The translations under genes and the position numbers were made by a program. From Nocardia salmonicida NBRC 13393 (GTDB taxonomy: Bacteria > Actinomycetota > Actinomycetes > Mycobacteriales > Mycobacteriaceae), in NCBI RefSeq assembly GCF_001613085.1, contig NZ_BDBR01000024.1, forward strand, positions 1-64,000: DNA of 64,000 bases, given 5' to 3'. The notes below the pieces were generated by a model, which was not told the DNA's origin, did no database searches, and saw only the letters and a list, made by a program, of their open reading frames with translations. Each line of letters starts with the position of its first letter. The first letter of the stretch is position 1. Positions 25,414 to 34,491 of the stretch are shown here, piece after piece.

Positions 25414-26444
25414 CAGAAGTCCTCGTCTGTCTCGGCGGCCGCTGTCTCTGTGGTCAGGCGTTGGTCGCCGGTGTGTTCAGTGAGCCGTGCTCGGATGAAT
25501 CGGCGAATCCGATCCCGAACGGCCGACTCGTCTTCGGGCTGATCGACCGGACCGACACCGGGCACGAAAACGGTGATCTCCGGCGATTTTTCAGGTGTGC
25601 CGGGGAGCGTGGCCGAGCCCGTCCAGGCATCACCACGCAGCTGCAAGGGCATCTCCACGTCGGTCGAGGGCAGCTGCGCTCGCACCCGTGCGTACGGTCG
25701 AAGATGTTCGGGAACGAGTTGTCTACAGTCCGGCGCGGCAACCACGTTGACCTGTACCGTCGATACCCCGGCCGTCCGGGACACCTGCCACGACACAGCC
25801 TGCTCACCCGCGTCCAGAATGCCGGGCGGGCACAGTCGCCAATCCCATCCGCCGCTGCCGCGCGCGACGATCAGCCCGTCGGCCGAATCGGCGCCACCGG
25901 CCGCCAGGGCGTAATCCTCCGCACGGCCGCTGATCGACGCTGCGCTGTCGTCTGAGGTCTGCGCGGCGCCGAGCTCGTGCTCACGGAACAGCTCGTCGGC
26001 ATCTTCGTCGATCACCATCTCGCATGTCACGGTGAGCAACTCGATCTCCTCGAGCAGCAGCCGCTGATCCAAGGCGGGTATCCCGTCGACGGTCGACGCG
26101 GGCCACCACCGACTTGCCCAGTGCGCGTAGGCGAGTCGCCGCAGGGCCGCCGCCGTCTCCCCCCGGGCGGGCGCGGCTGTCACCGCGCGGGGACGGTTGT
26201 CCGCGACCGCCAAGGCGACTTCCTCGCCGTAGACCGCCCACACCCATTCCTGCGCCGCCTCGACGTCGTCGAGCACAGCGGCGGGTACCACGTCGCTGTC
26301 GAACAGGCGCCAACTCAGGTGTCCCCCGAGCACTTCGAGGACCAGCACATCGAGCCCCGGCGCGGGATCGGTGACCAGGGGCGCGCCGTCCGCAGCGATC
26401 ACGAGCAGGCCGGGCTCCGCATGGCGAAGACGGACGACGGTCAT
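25413..26444 (-). CDS. Unrecognised protein, second gene of the CHAT operon
   Basis: A 343-residue soluble protein starting MTVVRLRHAEPGLLVIAADG. I recognise no family. The N-terminal 180 residues are mixed alpha/beta and acidic, with an Asp/Glu-rich linker at about 175-205; residues 215-320 look like a beta-sandwich (WDWRLCPPGIL, VSTVQVNVVAAPDC, GDAWTGSATLPG), and the C-terminus is charged. No signal peptide or membrane helix. It could be a sensor or adaptor. Its start overlaps the stop of the gene upstream (TGATG). The 37 residues upstream in the open frame are shadow sequence. Confidence 0.75.
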   Translation of the reverse strand: MTVVRLRHAEPGLLVIAADGAPLVTDPAPGLDVLVLEVLGGHLSWRLFDSDVVPAAVLDDVEAAQEWVWAVYGEEVALAVADNRPRAVTAAPARGETAAALRRLAYAHWASRWWPASTVDGIPALDQRLLLEEIELLTVTCEMVIDEDADELFREHELGAAQTSDDSAASISGRAEDYALAAGGADSADGLIVARGSGGWDWRLCPPGILDAGEQAVSWQVSRTAGVSTVQVNVVAAPDCRQLVPEHLRPYARVRAQLPSTDVEMPLQLRGDAWTGSATLPGTPEKSPEITVFVPGVGPVDQPEDESAVRDRIRRFIRARLTEHTGDQRLTTETAAAETDEDF

Positions 26445-27778
26445 CAGCTGGCCCTCGCTTCCCTGTCGGCCACGGTGTCGGCGGTCAGCGCCTGTTTGAC
26501 CCGGGTGCGGTGGTCCAGGATCACCGACCGGGCGACACCGTCGAGCAGATCCCACAGCTCGCCGGGATCGAACACGGGCATCTCACGCACATCCCGACCG
26601 TGCAACCGCACCCACAACCTGCGCGAATACGGCCGCCACGGCGTACGCAACTCGGCGGCCACCGCCGCGAGCGGCCCCGTCTGTCCGTCGACCACATGCA
26701 CCGCGTACCGACGCGCCTGCAGCACATACCCTTCACGGCGCCAGCGACCGTTGACCACCTCGTGCGCACGCGACGACGGCACTCGCCGGTGAAATTCTTC
26801 GACGGCCGTTCCGATCGGTGAAAGACCGAGGGCCAGTTCGGAACCCGCCGCCGCGGCGACCCGCAGGGATTCCTCGAGCAATCCCCACGGAGAACAGCTC
26901 CGCGAGATCTCCCGCGTCACCAGCTCCGGGATCTCGGGCAGATCGGTGCGATCGATGCTGCCCTGCAACACCGTGAAGACCCGTTCGTAGACGGTCCGGT
27001 CGAAGGGCAGACCGAGACTCGCGGTCGACGCGGACGCGCCGAGCTCGGGTCGCTGTGGGCTGGAAAACGTGGTGAGCCCCAGGTCATCGGCACCGGCCTC
27101 GGGATGCTCGAGCCACAGGGCGATCCCGCGGTGTGTGCCCGCGCGGTTGTCGAGAAGGTCGTCGAACAGGGGACCGGCGTCGGCCGGATCGCCGGAGTGG
27201 GCGAGCGTGCAGGCTTCGAGCAGCTCGGTCAGTTCCGCTGCCAGGTCGCGGGCCGCGTAGGGGGCGAGCGGGCGTCGCGCCCAGGCGATACCCAGCAGTT
27301 CCGCCAGCTCGGCGGCTCGACGAGGCTCGGTGACATGGCGTTTGAGCGCTGCGGTGGTGCGCCCACCGGTGCTGTCGTGGACTTCCCGCAGCGTCGCCTC
27401 GGCCCGCGCGTGCCCGCTGTCGCCCTCCGGCGCACCGGCTACGGTCGCCAGCTCGAAACAGCGCTGGAAGTAGAGGTCCTGTGCGTTGCCCTCGGTGATC
27501 CGCAGCCGACGCCGCACCTGCTTCAGCACGACGAACCACGCCGCGCAGGCCCGAAGCGAATCGGACTGCGCGTGCACCAGGGCCGTGAGCAGCGCGATCC
27601 CGTCCTCGTCGAGCACGCTCGACGCCAACACCGGATGCTGCATCGGCCGAAGCACCAGCGGATCCAGAATCAACTTCACCGTCCGGCGCAGCGGTCCGCC
27701 GTCGGCCCCACTCAGCGCGTCGACACCATCGATCTCCCGCCACACCTCATCGAGCACCATGGCGCGCGGTCTCCGCAT
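26444..27778 (-). CDS. Unrecognised helical protein, first gene of the CHAT operon
   Basis: A 444-residue soluble protein with no family I can name. It is rich in helices and Arg/Glu/Ala (RRAAELAELLGIAWARRPLA; ARDLAAELTELLEACTLA), with a C-terminal beta-rich part (YVLQARRYAVHVVDGQTG, SRRLWVRLHGRDVREMPVF). No catalytic signature was found. ATG 27778 lies 8 bases after TATAAC, so the operon may be leaderless; ATG 27760 is the alternative. Being first in the operon, it could be the recognition component. Confidence 0.72.
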   Translation of the reverse strand: MRRPRAMVLDEVWREIDGVDALSGADGGPLRRTVKLILDPLVLRPMQHPVLASSVLDEDGIALLTALVHAQSDSLRACAAWFVVLKQVRRRLRITEGNAQDLYFQRCFELATVAGAPEGDSGHARAEATLREVHDSTGGRTTAALKRHVTEPRRAAELAELLGIAWARRPLAPYAARDLAAELTELLEACTLAHSGDPADAGPLFDDLLDNRAGTHRGIALWLEHPEAGADDLGLTTFSSPQRPELGASASTASLGLPFDRTVYERVFTVLQGSIDRTDLPEIPELVTREISRSCSPWGLLEESLRVAAAAGSELALGLSPIGTAVEEFHRRVPSSRAHEVVNGRWRREGYVLQARRYAVHVVDGQTGPLAAVAAELRTPWRPYSRRLWVRLHGRDVREMPVFDPGELWDLLDGVARSVILDHRTRVKQALTADTVADREARAS

Positions 27779-27786
27779 CCGACCAG

Positions 27787-27792
27787 GTTATA
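27787..27792 (-). promoter_or_regulatory. -10 element (TATAAC) of the CHAT operon
   Basis: On the minus strand TATAAC lies 8 bases before the first ATG, compatible with a leaderless mRNA. No consensus -35 at 16-18 bases, so an activator or alternative sigma factor may be needed. Confidence 0.4.
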
Positions 27793-27917
27793 GGTATTTT
27801 CGGCGGCCGGTGCGGTGGTTACCCAGGGCGAAAGTTGGGATCGGTAGGCGGGAAAAGATTTCTACCTTTCTCTCAACGGGTTACCAGCCCGGTCACACCG
27901 AGAGAAACGGAAACACC

Positions 27918-28433
27918 ATGAACACCAAGCTGATCGCCGCCCTCGCCGCTTCCGCCGCCGCCACCGCGCTGTTCGTCACCGGTTGTAGCGACGATGCGGG
28001 CACCACCTCCCCGAGCACCGCCGGATCGGCTGCCCCGGCCCCGGCCGCGGGCAAATCCACCGCCACTGTCGACGGCAAGGAGTTCACCGCGAAGTTCGAT
28101 ACGACCTGCGCCAAGCAGGGTGGCACCCTCGCACTGGCGCTCACCGACACGGCCAACGCCACCTACGGCAGCCTCTCGGTCAGCGCGTCGGTCGAAGGCG
28201 AGAAAGTCCAGGCGGTCGCCATCGGTGGTAGCCAGGGCGGCGCCAACGGCCTGCCCTACGCCGTGGGCTACGGCAACGGCCAGCCCGGCGGTTCCGCGAC
28301 CCTGGCCAAGGACGGCAACACCTACCGCATCACCGGCGAGGGCATCAGCGCCGACATGACCAACCCGCTGGCAGGCCCGTCGACGGCGAAGTTCGACATC
28401 ACCTTCGCCTGCTCCACCATCGTCGGCGCCTGA
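27918..28433 (+). CDS. LpqH-like (19-kDa antigen family) lipoprotein
   Basis: A 171-residue lipoprotein: signal MNTKLIAALAASAAATALF with lipobox VTGC (Cys about 23), a Ser/Pro/Ala linker, then the LpqH domain (TVDGKEFTAKFDTTCAKQGG, ADMTNPLAGP, KFDITFAC) with two conserved Cys near residues 67 and 167 that probably pair. LpqH-family proteins are abundant surface lipoproteins of mycobacteria and relatives with no settled biochemical role. The gene downstream, 38 bases away, is probably co-transcribed. Confidence 0.87.
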   Translation: MNTKLIAALAASAAATALFVTGCSDDAGTTSPSTAGSAAPAPAAGKSTATVDGKEFTAKFDTTCAKQGGTLALALTDTANATYGSLSVSASVEGEKVQAVAIGGSQGGANGLPYAVGYGNGQPGGSATLAKDGNTYRITGEGISADMTNPLAGPSTAKFDITFACSTIVGA

Positions 28434-28471
28434 TCCCTCGCGACCCGGTCGCATCCATTCAAGGAGAAATC

Positions 28472-29272
28472 ATGAAATCCAAGCTGCGTGCGGCCGCGGT
28501 CGCCTTCGGAATCCTGGCCATCGGCTACTACCTCTTCTACGGCCTCACCTACACCCCCGACGAATACACCGGCGCGATGCTCGGCTGGGTCGGTCCCCAG
28601 ATGGCCCTGCCGATCATCGCGCTCACCATCGTCCCGATCGTCTTCGCCTTCACCGGCGACGGCATTCTCGAAGCCTTCACCGGCCGCAACAGCAGCGAGT
28701 TCCGCGACGCCGCGGTCGGCATCGGCACCATCACCTCGTTCCGCCAGACCGGTGTCTCGGTGAACGACCAACCACAGGTCAAGATCGCCTTTCGAGTCGA
28801 AGGCGCCGACGGCAAGGTCTTCGATTCACACGCCAAGATGATCGTCCCGCTCACCGAACTCGCCCTGCTGCAGCCGGGCGTCGTCCTGCCGGTCCGGTAC
28901 CTGCCGGGCCGCACCGACAAGGTCGAGGTCGACCGCTCCGGCGACAACGGCGCCGCCCAGCGCGCGATGAACGAATCCCTCATCCGCAAGGGCATCACCA
29001 CTCGCGGCAAGCTCGACATCGCCGATCGCGGCATCGCCGCCCAGGCGGTGGTTCGCAGCCTGGACGTGCCCGGCCGGATCCGCGGCGGCTACACCGAGAT
29101 CGCCCTCGGCCTGGTGGTCACCCGCCCCGACGGCACCACCTTCGAGACCCGCGCCGAGAAGTACCTGCCGCCCACCGCGGTCGGGCACGTACAGGTCGGC
29201 CGGATCGTCCAGGTGCACTACCTGCCCGGCAACGAGCAGGAGGTGGTGATCTCGCTTCCGGTCAACGCCTGA
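28472..29272 (+). CDS. Membrane protein with a duplicated DUF3592-like extracytoplasmic domain
   Basis: A 266-residue protein with two N-terminal membrane helices (about 5-25 and 42-62) and two related beta-domains (about 75-145 and 180-262). The repeats share VKIAFRVEGADGKVFDSHAK against IALGLVVTRPDGTTFETRAE, and VLPVRYLPG against IVQVHYLPG. The pattern, with a final V-x-Y-x-P-G-x-x-x-x-x-V, resembles DUF3592 domains, but that is my reading rather than a search result. An AAGGAG ribosome-binding site precedes the ATG. Confidence 0.7.
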   Translation: MKSKLRAAAVAFGILAIGYYLFYGLTYTPDEYTGAMLGWVGPQMALPIIALTIVPIVFAFTGDGILEAFTGRNSSEFRDAAVGIGTITSFRQTGVSVNDQPQVKIAFRVEGADGKVFDSHAKMIVPLTELALLQPGVVLPVRYLPGRTDKVEVDRSGDNGAAQRAMNESLIRKGITTRGKLDIADRGIAAQAVVRSLDVPGRIRGGYTEIALGLVVTRPDGTTFETRAEKYLPPTAVGHVQVGRIVQVHYLPGNEQEVVISLPVNA

Positions 29273-29428
29273 TGACAACTCCCTTCACACTCGGTGCGCG
29301 CTGTGGCTGATCCCTTCGTGATCGGTCACAGCGCGCGCCGAGTTTTGGTCGTCCGTTCATCTTCGCGTTCCCGATGGCTCGCTTGGGCTGCTTACGGTGC
29401 CCGGAGTCCGTTCTACTCAGGAGTCACC

Positions 29429-31486
29429 GTGAGTCCGAAACCGCTCGCCCTGTTCGTCAAGCACGACGGTCAGTCGGCACGCGCCGCCCTGACCTGTGAA
29501 TACAAGTGCGGCAACGCCTGCTTCCACGAGCCCCCGAATACCTCAGCGGGTGCCTACTTCGGTGACATCGTCAGCGGCCTCAACCGCCGTGGCCTGATCA
29601 AGGGCGGTGCGGCCGCGGTGCTGGCCGTCGGTGCGGCGAGCGCGCTGGCCGCCTGCGGTGACGACTCCGAGGCCGCGAAGACCCCGGCCCCGACTCCGGC
29701 CGGAACACCCGGCACCGGAACGACTTTCACGGCCGTGGCGCCGAACAAGGAAGACGCGCTGACCATTCCGGAAGGCTACGACCAGCAGGTCGTGATCCGC
29801 TGGGGTGACCCGATCTTCGCCGACGCTCCCGCGTTCGACTTCGACAAGCAGACGGTCGCCGCGCAGCTGAAGCAGTTCGGGTACAACAACGACTTCGCCG
29901 CGCTGCTGCCGATCGAGGGCCAGGCCAACAGCTACCTGCTCGTGGTCAACCACGAGTACACCACCGGCCCGATGATGTTCCGCGGCTACGACAAGGCCAA
30001 GCCGACCGACGAGCAGATCGCGATCACCAAGGCCGCGCACGGCATGGCCGTGGTCGAGGTCAAGGGCGAAGCGGGCTCCGGCAAGCTGACTCCGGCCTTC
30101 GGTAAGTACAACCGCCGCATCACCGCCGACACCGAGTTCCTGCTCACCGGGCCCGCCGCGGGCAGCGCGTTCACCGTTACCAGCGCGGACCCCTCCGGCA
30201 CCAAGGTGCTCGGCACCTTCGCCAACTGCGCGGGCGGTGTGACCCCTTGGGGCACAGTTCTTTCCGGTGAGGAGAACTTCAACGGCTACTTCGCCAACGG
30301 TGACCTGGCCTCCGACCCGCAGGGTCGGGTCAAGCGCTACGGCTTCGCCAAGGGCGGCACCCCGAACCAGTGGGAGCGCACCGACAAGCGCTTCGATCTG
30401 AGCAAGGAACCCAACGAGGCCAACCGTTTCGGTTACGTCGTCGAGGTCAACCCGTGGGATGCCTCGTCCACGCCGATCAAGCACTCCGCAATGGGTCGCC
30501 TCAAGCACGAGGGCGCGTCGATCTACGTCACCGATTCCGGTGACGTCGTCTCCTACACCGGCGACGACGAGAAGTTCGACTACATGTACAAGTTCGTGTC
30601 CTCGCGCAAGATCCAGTCCGGCACCGGCGCTTCCGCGATGCGACACAACCTGACCATCCTCGATGCGGGCACCCTCTACGTCGCCAAGCTCACCGGCGAC
30701 CACGCTGCCGAGATCGACGGCTCCGGCAACGTCCCCACCGGCGGCTTCACCGGCAAGGGCCAGTGGATCCCGATCCTGGAGACCGGCGACGACGGCAAGG
30801 GCAAGTCCCTGGTCGACGGCATGACCGCCGCCGAGGTGGCGGTGTTCACCCGTCTGGCAGGCGACAAGGTGGGCGCCACCAAGATGGACCGCCCCGAGGA
30901 CTTCGAGGCCAACCCGTTCACCGGCAAGGTCTACGTGGCGCTGACCAACAACGACAACCGCGCCAAGGACGACAAGCCGGGCGTCGACGAGGCCAACCCG
31001 CGCAAGCTGAACAAGAACGGCCAGGTTCTCGAGCTCACCGACAACCACACCGGCACCGACTTCACCTGGTCGCTGCTGCTGGTCTGCGGTGACCCCGCCG
31101 CCGCCGACACCTATTTCGCCGGTTTCGACAAGACCAAGGTCAGCCCGATCTCCTGCCCGGACAATCTGGCCTTCGACCCGTACGGCAACCTGTGGATCTC
31201 CACCGACGGCAACGCCCTCAAGACCAACGACGGCCTGTTCTCGGTGATCCTCGACGGCCCCAACCGCGGCGAGACCAAGCAGTTCCTCACCGTTCCCAAG
31301 GGTGCGGAGACCTGCGGCCCGATCGTCACCGAATCCCACGTCATCGTCTCGGTCCAGCACCCCGGCGAAGCCGATGACGCCACCCCCGACAACCCGCAGT
31401 CCCACTGGCCCGACGGCGGCACCTCGCAGCCCCGTCCCGCCGTAGCGGTCGTCTGGAAGAAGAACGGCGGACGAATCGGCATCTAG
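29429..31486 (+). CDS. PhoX family alkaline phosphatase-like protein (DUF839), Tat lipoprotein
   Basis: A 685-residue protein of the PhoX/DUF839 family, Ca/Fe-dependent phosphatases secreted by the Tat system. Seen: twin-arginine motif NRRGLIKGG at residues 52-60 followed by a hydrophobic stretch and a lipobox LAAC; then NHEYTTGPMMF, GGVTPWGTVLSGEENFNGYF (metal-binding region), KHEGASIYVTDSGD, RPEDFEANP and PDNLAFDPYGNLWISTDGN. An N-terminal stretch of about 50 residues with CEYKCGNAC precedes the Tat motif, as in many actinobacterial homologues. The GTG at 29429 has AGGAG 6 bases upstream. A terminator follows. Confidence 0.88.
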   Translation: MSPKPLALFVKHDGQSARAALTCEYKCGNACFHEPPNTSAGAYFGDIVSGLNRRGLIKGGAAAVLAVGAASALAACGDDSEAAKTPAPTPAGTPGTGTTFTAVAPNKEDALTIPEGYDQQVVIRWGDPIFADAPAFDFDKQTVAAQLKQFGYNNDFAALLPIEGQANSYLLVVNHEYTTGPMMFRGYDKAKPTDEQIAITKAAHGMAVVEVKGEAGSGKLTPAFGKYNRRITADTEFLLTGPAAGSAFTVTSADPSGTKVLGTFANCAGGVTPWGTVLSGEENFNGYFANGDLASDPQGRVKRYGFAKGGTPNQWERTDKRFDLSKEPNEANRFGYVVEVNPWDASSTPIKHSAMGRLKHEGASIYVTDSGDVVSYTGDDEKFDYMYKFVSSRKIQSGTGASAMRHNLTILDAGTLYVAKLTGDHAAEIDGSGNVPTGGFTGKGQWIPILETGDDGKGKSLVDGMTAAEVAVFTRLAGDKVGATKMDRPEDFEANPFTGKVYVALTNNDNRAKDDKPGVDEANPRKLNKNGQVLELTDNHTGTDFTWSLLLVCGDPAAADTYFAGFDKTKVSPISCPDNLAFDPYGNLWISTDGNALKTNDGLFSVILDGPNRGETKQFLTVPKGAETCGPIVTESHVIVSVQHPGEADDATPDNPQSHWPDGGTSQPRPAVAVVWKKNGGRIGI

Positions 31487-31507
31487 CCGACCCCCGATCC
31501 GCTGACG

Positions 31508-31539
31508 AAACCGCTACCCGGCTGGGCGAGTAGCGGTTT
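31508..31539. terminator. Bidirectional terminator between PhoX and lysozyme genes
   Basis: AAACCGCTAC and GTAGCGGTTT form a perfect 10-bp stem with a 12-base loop, followed on the plus strand by TTTT. It lies between convergent genes. Confidence 0.85.
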
Positions 31540-31546
31540 TGTCATG

Positions 31547-32281
31547 TCAGCTGCTGCCGAACAAACCGGACATGTTGGCGAAGCGGGCGAAATCGCCATG
31601 GGCGGCGTTGAAACGGTTGACGTCGGTGCCGCCATGGATGCCGGGAACGACGCCACGGTCGGTGGTCTGCCAGAACGTCCAGGTCGGCCAGTTGCCGGGG
31701 ACTTCGGGCTGGTCGTTGCCGCTGTAGTCGGCGATCCAGAGGGGATACCTGGTGAAGGCGCTGGTGTCGGCCATCGCGGTCTTCCAGAAGTTCGGATACG
31801 TGTAGATGATCGGGGTGCGGCCGGTGAGCGTCTGCACAGTGTTGAGGTAGCGGTGGGTCCAGTCGATGAGGGCGGCGGGTGCCAGGCCGCCGGAGGTTTC
31901 CAGATCGAGGACCGGCGGGAGGTCGAGGGGGCCGTTCTGGCCGAGGACCGTCGCCGCGTACATCGCGGCCTGCGGTTCGGGCGGCAGTTCGGGACGGGCG
32001 AAATGATAGGTGCCGCGCGCTACACCGGCGGTTCGCATCAGAATGCTGTCCTGCACGAAGTACGGGTTGAAGTAGTGCAGACCCTCGGTGGCCTTCACCA
32101 TCGCGAACTGGTGTCCGGCCGCGCGCACCGCGTGCCAGTCGATCATCCGGCCGTCCACATGCTGCCAGGACGACACATCCGGCCCGCTGGGCTCCGCCTG
32201 CGCGGTGGCGGGAAGCACGCAGGCCAGGGCGACGAGCGCAACACAACCACGAACCGTCGAACTCCAGCGCTTGGTGTCCAT
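31547..32281 (-). CDS. Secreted GH25 lysozyme
   Basis: A 244-residue secreted muramidase. Signal peptide: residues 1-29 (RGCVALVALACVLPATAQA). GH25 landmarks: GPDVSSWQH with the first catalytic-site Asp, FAMVKATEGLHYFN, LPPVLDLETSG with the catalytic Glu, IIYTYPNFW, LWIADY and TFWQTTDRG. It would cleave the peptidoglycan glycan outside the membrane. The longer upstream frame runs through the divergent pentapeptide gene and is rejected. Confidence 0.9.
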   Translation of the reverse strand: MDTKRWSSTVRGCVALVALACVLPATAQAEPSGPDVSSWQHVDGRMIDWHAVRAAGHQFAMVKATEGLHYFNPYFVQDSILMRTAGVARGTYHFARPELPPEPQAAMYAATVLGQNGPLDLPPVLDLETSGGLAPAALIDWTHRYLNTVQTLTGRTPIIYTYPNFWKTAMADTSAFTRYPLWIADYSGNDQPEVPGNWPTWTFWQTTDRGVVPGIHGGTDVNRFNAAHGDFARFANMSGLFGSS

Positions 32282-32413
32282 GGCCGTCGACCGTAGTGGC
32301 TTGTTGCTCGTGTGACCAGTGGTGTTGGTGGGTGTCTTAGAATAGTTACGACAAAGCCTGTCGGCCCGTGCCCGTATCTTGGTGCGGACATCGGCTGACA
32401 GGGAGTGGTGGGC

Positions 32414-33100
32414 ATGGCGCGCAAGCGTGAGGTGCGGTTCGAACCGGCGGTGGCGAAGCCGGGGGCGCTGCGACCGGCGGTCTCGCCGGGCGACGATCCG
32501 ACCGACGAACTGACCGTCACCGACGTCGAATATCGCGACGCGGATTTCGCCGAGAGTCACGTTTCCGGGATGAGCGTCGAGGCCTGCCTGTTCGACAGTG
32601 TGCGATTTCCGAGCACCCTGCGCCACAGCACCATCGCCGAATCCACCCTGCGGGTCTGCGATCTGGCCAACGTGCAGGCCGACGACTCCTCGCTGATCGA
32701 ATCCCTGATCGAGCACGGTCGCCTCACCGGATTGTCCTGGACCGCAGGCGTTCTCCGCGACGTACTGATCGACTCCACGCGCGCCGACCTGTCCTCGTTC
32801 GCTCAATCCCGCATGCGCACAGTAGTTTTTCGCGACTGCGACCTTCGTCAAGCCGACTTCCAGAGCGTCGAGTTCCGCAATGTGCGCTTCGAGCGCTGCA
32901 ACCTCGTCGGCGCACGCTTCGCCGGCGCGCGCATCCAGCAGAACCTCCGCTTCGAAGACTGCGACCTCACCGGCATCTACGGCATCACCGCGCTGCGCGG
33001 CGCCACCATCAACGGCGGCGACCCGGAAGGGCTGGCATCAACTCTGGCGCGCGAACTCGGCATCGTTGTCGAATGGCACACCGCTATCGCTGAGAACTAG
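32414..33100 (+). CDS. Pentapeptide-repeat protein
   Basis: A 228-residue protein with degenerate pentapeptide repeats from about residue 40 to 200 (for example FRDCDLRQADFQSVEFRNVRF and ARFAGARIQQ), giving a right-handed quadrilateral beta-helix. Some such proteins protect DNA gyrase from quinolones or toxins (Qnr, MfpA); this one lacks clear features tying it to gyrase. A GGGAG ribosome-binding site lies 8 bases before ATG 32414. Its stop overlaps that of the convergent ggh gene by 4 bases. Confidence 0.82.
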   Translation: MARKREVRFEPAVAKPGALRPAVSPGDDPTDELTVTDVEYRDADFAESHVSGMSVEACLFDSVRFPSTLRHSTIAESTLRVCDLANVQADDSSLIESLIEHGRLTGLSWTAGVLRDVLIDSTRADLSSFAQSRMRTVVFRDCDLRQADFQSVEFRNVRFERCNLVGARFAGARIQQNLRFEDCDLTGIYGITALRGATINGGDPEGLASTLARELGIVVEWHTAIAEN

Positions 33101-34437
33101 CCCAACCAGTCGAGAACCGAAGCGGCAGTCCAGGATTGCTGCATACTGCCCAGCGGCGCACCGGTGAACGGCTCGTAGTACTCGGCGAAGCTGCCGTCGC
33201 TGGCCTGGCGCAGACCTTCGGCCCGGAGCATGTAGGAGCGCTCGGCCCAGCCTCGGCGGGCGAAGGCCCAGGAGAACAGCCAGCTCATGACCGGCCAGAC
33301 GGGGCCACGCCAGTACTCGCGGGGACGGAAGTCCTTGGATACGGGGGAGGTCGACGGTGGCAGGGCGTAGCGCAGGTCGGGGTGTCCGCAGAAGCGAGGG
33401 CCCTCGAAGGTATTGAGCAGGGCCCGCTCGGCGTGGCGGGACAGGCCGCCCGAGATCAGCGGCGCGAACATGGCGAGGGTCTCGGTGCTGATCCAGCGCT
33501 GCAAGCGGGAATCGTAATCCCGTGCGGCGCCGGTGCGTTCGTCGGTGGTGGCGACCACGCCCTTGCGGAAACGTTCGGCCCAGCCGTGCAGTTCGCGGAC
33601 GTCGGCGTGGGGTTGCTTGTACTCCTCGCCGATATCGGCCAGCACCTCGCAGGCCAGCGCGAAGATCGCGGAGACGAACACGTCCTCCACGGCGAAACTC
33701 ATCACCGAGGTGAGCTGGAAATCGTCATAGTTCGCGCGCCGCATCTGCTCGACCAGCCACAGGTAGCGGTCGTATTCGCGGTCGCTGGGGCGCTGGGTCG
33801 GGTCGGAGACGATCGAGGTGTCCGCGCGCCGATACGGCGGAAGGTCCTTCCCTGGAACAACATTGGCGTAGGCGCGGTCCCAGCGCGGGGAGTTGTCCAT
33901 GCCGGATTCCCAGCCGTGGTACAGCGTGATCCGCCCGGTTTCCTTGGGGTCGCGGGCGTGCGCGAGCCAGCGGTGCCAGCGCACCAGATCCGGCCAGCGG
34001 CGGTTCAGGAATTCCTCGGCCACGGCGCGGGTGGAGCGGCCGTGCCTGCGGGAATGGTCGAGGATGCGCTGCACGGCGATGGCGTGCACCGGCGGCTGTG
34101 TGATGCCGGAGGTGTCGGGGCCGTCGGGCGCGTTCGTCGCCAGCTTGCGACATTCCCACCGCGCGGGCCCGGGGAAGTACCCGTCCACACCGTTGGCGAA
34201 GACGATGTGCGGGATCATCCCGTTCTTCCACTGCGCCGACAGCAGCGTGTCGAGTTCGACCACGGCCCGCTCCACGCTCAACGGAGCCAGCCCCACCGCG
34301 ACGAACGCCGCGTCCCAGCTCCACATGTGTGGGTAGAGACGGGGCGCGGCGCTGGTCATCGTGCCCAGGTCGTTGCCGCGCAGGAGGTAGGCGGCGCGGG
34401 CCGCGAGCTGCGTCGAGGTGAAACCTGGGTCGGTCAT
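33097..34437 (-). CDS. ggh: Glucosylglycerate hydrolase (GH63-like)
   Basis: A 446-residue cytoplasmic (alpha/alpha)6-barrel glycosidase. The start (LAARAAYLLRGNDLGTMT), PHMWSWDAAFVAVGLAPLS, WKNGMIPHIVFA, YHGWESGMDNSPRWDRAY and the C-terminal EYWRGPVWPVMSWLF are those of mycobacterial glucosylglycerate hydrolase / mannosylglycerate hydrolase-like enzymes, of the expected length. The enzyme frees glucose from glucosylglycerate, a compatible solute made under nitrogen limitation. No synthesis genes (gpgS, gpgP) are adjacent. Confidence 0.85.
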   Translation of the reverse strand: MTDPGFTSTQLAARAAYLLRGNDLGTMTSAAPRLYPHMWSWDAAFVAVGLAPLSVERAVVELDTLLSAQWKNGMIPHIVFANGVDGYFPGPARWECRKLATNAPDGPDTSGITQPPVHAIAVQRILDHSRRHGRSTRAVAEEFLNRRWPDLVRWHRWLAHARDPKETGRITLYHGWESGMDNSPRWDRAYANVVPGKDLPPYRRADTSIVSDPTQRPSDREYDRYLWLVEQMRRANYDDFQLTSVMSFAVEDVFVSAIFALACEVLADIGEEYKQPHADVRELHGWAERFRKGVVATTDERTGAARDYDSRLQRWISTETLAMFAPLISGGLSRHAERALLNTFEGPRFCGHPDLRYALPPSTSPVSKDFRPREYWRGPVWPVMSWLFSWAFARRGWAERSYMLRAEGLRQASDGSFAEYYEPFTGAPLGSMQQSWTAASVLDWLG

Positions 34438-34491
34438 CTGTCTATTCTGCGGCGGAGCAGGCCCTATGGCATCTCGACAGCACTGTGACGA

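Noticed and set aside
22646..27778. Classifying the operon as a type III-E CRISPR accessory or a named CATRA system
   Set aside because: There is no CRISPR array or Cas gene, and the two unknown proteins show no motif that I can tie to CATRA proteins. Only the general class is suggested.
29543..31405. A 620-codon minus-strand frame opposite PhoX
   Set aside because: Antisense shadow of a recognised family; the translation is Gly/Val-rich without any domain.
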